Of a DNA stretch of 64,000 nucleotides, positions 61,607 through 64,000 are shown piece after piece. A program made the position numbers and the translations under genes. Numbering within the stretch: position 1 is the first letter of the stretch; every line of letters begins with the position of its first letter. The notes below the pieces were generated by a model. It made no database searches, was not told the origin of the DNA, and saw nothing but the letters and a program-made list of their open reading frames with translations. Origin of the DNA: Seminavis robusta. Lineage: Eukaryota > Bacillariophyta > Bacillariophyceae > Naviculales > Naviculaceae. Location: positions 21,976 to 85,975 of the forward strand of contig CAICTM010000245.1 in the NCBI GenBank assembly GCA_903772945.1, in the 5' to 3' direction.

Positions 61607-63148
61607 GGTTGGACTGCTTTGGGAGTGCGAATTAATGAAATGAAAAATGGAATGAAACCTCGAGATGCCCAAGAAGAAAAAAATATGGCACTTTGGGTTG
61701 AATTGATGGTATCTTTCGGCCGGTGTGCATACAGTCTGTAGTGAATTTGATGGCAAGGAGCCAGCCTCCCTGCGCAAGATACCTTTTTTCCTTTTGCATT
61801 CGTACCGTGTGTTTGACTCAATGAACAATCAGAACATGAGAGTTTCTTTAAGTCTTTTCTTAACTCACTGTCATTTCTGGCAGCACAACTAAAAGGTTTG
61901 GCGGTCGTCTTTCTGTCATTTTCTGAACGACTCTACCAAACAGGACGGTAAGCTCAGATTAGCGTTCTGAGAACTCACCATCAAATTCGGTGCTGACGTT
62001 ACCAGTTCTTAACCCTAATCGACCACAAAGTCATTGTCAGTCTCTTGGGGTTTGGGACCTCGAGAACCGCGGAAGTGGCTTCCTTCACCCTAAATAAACG
62101 GGACTCACTATCAAAGCTCTTTTGTGATTGATTTTAAGTCACGAATTCAAATTGTCGAAAACGTTAACTTACTTTTAAGAATCTGATCCCAACATCCAAG
62201 ATTGGCTCAGCCGTTTTACATTGCCACGAGACGTTCCGCTTTGTGGTGCCATTATCGAGATGAGATTGGGACATCCGATGGAGCAGACTGGTGCCAGCTC
62301 TGGTGCCCAAGGTCGTCAACCACGAACGTTTGTGATTGGCTGGTGCGAGAGGCGACAGGTGGACCCATTGCCGTTCTGGAACCCCTAGCTACCATGCATG
62401 AGTGGTGGTGGTGGTGGTATGGTATCTTTTAAAATAAAGTTTGTTTGCTCTGGTTTGTACGCGTCTGCAAAATGAATGACTTGTGACTACGTTCGGTCCC
62501 AGCAAAACCTCAGTGTTGGATTACTAATAGCTTAGCTCGAGCACACCGCAACTCTACTAGTAGCTACTAGCTAGAGGTAGTAAATGATGATACTGTAGAT
62601 GCCGTACCGTAACCGTAACGGTACGGTAGGTGTCACTGTGGATGTATCAATTGCCACTGACGGCATGCAGGACCAACTTCGGAGTTTGCAGGGCCGTTTG
62701 CTCCAAAAATTATGTTTAACAGCCCGGCGCATCAAAGAATTATGTCTATTCGCGTTCGCAACAAATTAGTATAAATCTGTCAAGGCACCATCTAAATGTA
62801 CAACCAGATCGTCAAACAAAGGCTTAACGAACGCACCAAAATCTTTCGGGGCTGCGCAGGGTGAAGACTAAACTATAAAGCCAGTCCAGTCAAGCCACTA
62901 CATCCAATATTCTATTGTTGAGTCTTACGACTTATCGAAGCTACCATAGCCATCACTGCAACAAACAGGAAATTTTTGTGAAACACCACAAACTCCAAAA
63001 GCAAAAAGCAGAAACGCACCACAACTTCCGGGGTTATAATACTGCAACAACAAGGTGCAACCGCATAACATCCCTTCATCCTCATCGTCTGATTGATCAA
63101 TTCATTCGATTAACAAAACGAAACCAAAACAAAAAAGAACAATAGAAC
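61607..63148. promoter_or_regulatory. Intergenic spacer, 1542 bp, the longest in the window
   Basis: No supported gene. It includes the glycerol-3-phosphate dehydrogenase promoter (first few hundred bases), a CTACTAGTAGCTACTAGCTAG cluster near 62556-62575, CCGTACCGTAACCGTAACGG near 62602 (an imperfect palindrome), GTATAAAT at 62769 and CTATAAAG at 62873. The last 270 bases are A/C-rich like a leader. Confidence 0.5.
62873..62880 (+). promoter_or_regulatory. Possible TATA box
   Basis: CTATAAAG lies about 270 bp upstream of the small open frame at 63149, in an A/C-rich leader-like tract. Sequence match only. Confidence 0.3.
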
Positions 63149-63289
63149 ATGACATCTTCAACTGCTACAAGCACCGCTACAAGCAAGAGAAAGGCTCTGG
63201 AGCAAAAAATCCGGAACAATGAACCCATCCTACAGGACGTTGGAAGACTCGGCCAAAATGACTACCTCTCTCTGCCGCCGGTACCGTAA
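63149..63289 (+). CDS. Possible small ORF (46 aa), antisense to the 3' end of the hydroxylase gene
   Basis: It starts MTSSTATSTATSKRKALEQK and ends LGQNDYLSLPPVP. TATA-like elements and an A-rich leader precede it. It overlaps the last 28 nt of the fatty-acid hydroxylase on the other strand. It may instead be the first exon of a longer plus-strand gene (GTACCG after CCG is a weak donor). There is no family resemblance. Confidence 0.3.
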   Translation: MTSSTATSTATSKRKALEQKIRNNEPILQDVGRLGQNDYLSLPPVP

Positions 63290-64000
63290 CTCCATACTTC
63301 ATAGCACGGCACAGTAGTATTACTGAGGTGAAACCTTTGTGGATGGCGACGTCCCAGCACCACGTCCAACGAAGCATTCGAAATTCCAAACCCACTCGTC
63401 CCCTCCTTGTGGTGGCGTCCATGATGCATGCGGAGGTTCTGAAGCCACGGCAAAAACTGCGTCGCCACGAAAGTGCTGTAGGCACTACCATCCTCGTAGC
63501 TCGTTGCTTTCAAATGCAAGTTGTGAATAGAGTAATGCGTCAAATCGTAAAACAGATATCCCGTCATGAAGCCTCCCATGAAACAGTTTGCCGCCGCCCG
63601 GCCCAACAGCATGTTAGGCGGAATGGACAGGATGCACGCAATGGCCGCCGCAGGCAGGGGAGGGAAGACCAACCGGAGCTTGTCGGTGGGACAGACGTGA
63701 TGGTTGCCGTGCAACAAAAAGTGGATGATATTGGCCCAGTAGGTTTCCGTGTGGGCGTGAAAGACAAACCGGTGCAAGGTGTATTCCAAACCGGGCCAAA
63801 ACAAGAAGCCCGACGCGAACAAGACAGTCGTGTCGAGGGAACTAAAGCCAGGAGACACCGTCAGGTAACAGATGATGGGAATCCAAACCAACGGAGCGGT
63901 CCACCAAGGACACTTTGTGAGGGCATTCACAACTTTGGATTCGAAAAAGGTGACGGGGGTGCTGACGCGGTACTCGTGGACCCATGCTTGATAGTCCTTG
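63262..64000 (-). CDS. Fatty-acid hydroxylase / FA2H-like membrane di-iron enzyme, partial
   Basis: The frame enters from the right edge (first codons KDYQAWVHEYRVSTPVTFFE) and stops at 63262, giving 245 residues plus the stop. This family hydroxylates acyl chains (2-hydroxylation in FA2H/Scs7, sphingolipid and sterol-type relatives) at the ER. His motifs: YTLHRFVFHAH, IIHFLLHGNHHVCPTDKLRL, LTHYSIHNLH and LRMHHGRHHKEGTSGFGIS. The set and spacing match the FA2H/Scs7 group. Four hydrophobic stretches surround them (APLVWIPIICYLTVSPGF, TTVLFASGFLFWPGL, AAAIACILSIPPNMLLG, AANCFMGGFMTGYLFYDL). Whether an N-terminal cytochrome b5 domain exists lies outside the window. Confidence 0.9.
   Translation of the reverse strand, partial: KDYQAWVHEYRVSTPVTFFESKVVNALTKCPWWTAPLVWIPIICYLTVSPGFSSLDTTVLFASGFLFWPGLEYTLHRFVFHAHTETYWANIIHFLLHGNHHVCPTDKLRLVFPPLPAAAIACILSIPPNMLLGRAAANCFMGGFMTGYLFYDLTHYSIHNLHLKATSYEDGSAYSTFVATQFLPWLQNLRMHHGRHHKEGTSGFGISNASLDVVLGRRHPQRFHLSNTTVPCYEVWSYGTGGRER

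Noticed and set aside
1-64000. Transposons, CRISPR arrays, operons, viral insertions
   Set aside because: No reverse transcriptase, transposase, integrase, terminal repeats or regular spacer arrays were found in any frame read.

Overview
The window looks like nuclear DNA of a pennate diatom. Genes are densely packed, mostly in divergent or convergent pairs. They are intron-poor, with short GT-AG introns (about 70-330 nt). Two proteins carry plastid-type presequences, one with a textbook diatom ASAF-V-A-P cleavage context. There is a front-end fatty-acid desaturase closely matching diatom delta-5 enzymes. No tRNA, rRNA, CRISPR array or intact mobile element was seen. Gene models were assembled by eye: exons were joined only where a GT donor and AG acceptor restore one reading frame and, where possible, a known family sequence.

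Left part (1-20 kb): the 5' part of a basic Ser/Arg/Lys-rich protein running off the left edge; a three-exon unknown; an MFS transporter; a Ser-repeat gene with a one-base frame break; an R3H-domain protein; a TYW3 plus Trm5/TYW2-like fusion; a CID (RPRD/Rtt103-like) protein; Nop53; a cyclin; and a protein full of RxxS phospho-type motifs. Middle (20-35 kb): REX4 exonuclease, kinetochore Nuf2, a membrane-anchored EEP-fold nuclease/phosphatase, delta-5 desaturase, a secreted EEP protein, spermidine synthase, and Nop14 carrying a Tudor-like insert.

Right part (35-64 kb): an HMG-box protein, NAA30 acetyltransferase, EF-hand proline dehydrogenase, a tandem pair of thylakoid-targeted paralogues, beta-tubulin divergent from a 92-residue conserved-looking protein, a CaaX-terminated thioredoxin-like protein, a tail-anchored double-PDZ protein, a five-exon 1844-residue unknown membrane protein, a plastid CbbY-type phosphatase, a disordered protein, NAD-glycerol-3-phosphate dehydrogenase, and a fatty-acid hydroxylase running off the right edge.

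Functional themes are ribosome biogenesis (Nop53, REX4, Nop14), tRNA modification, lipid metabolism (delta-5 desaturase, glycerol-3-phosphate dehydrogenase, fatty-acid hydroxylase) and chromosome/microtubule function (Nuf2, beta-tubulin). These look like neighbours rather than an operon. No dedicated new multigene system is evident. The most unusual items are domain fusions or insertions, the thylakoid paralogue pair, a retainable 72-nt intron in the giant protein, and several traces of local gene-fragment duplication. Palindromic CTAG and GGTACC/CCGG-type micro-repeats litter the spacers.
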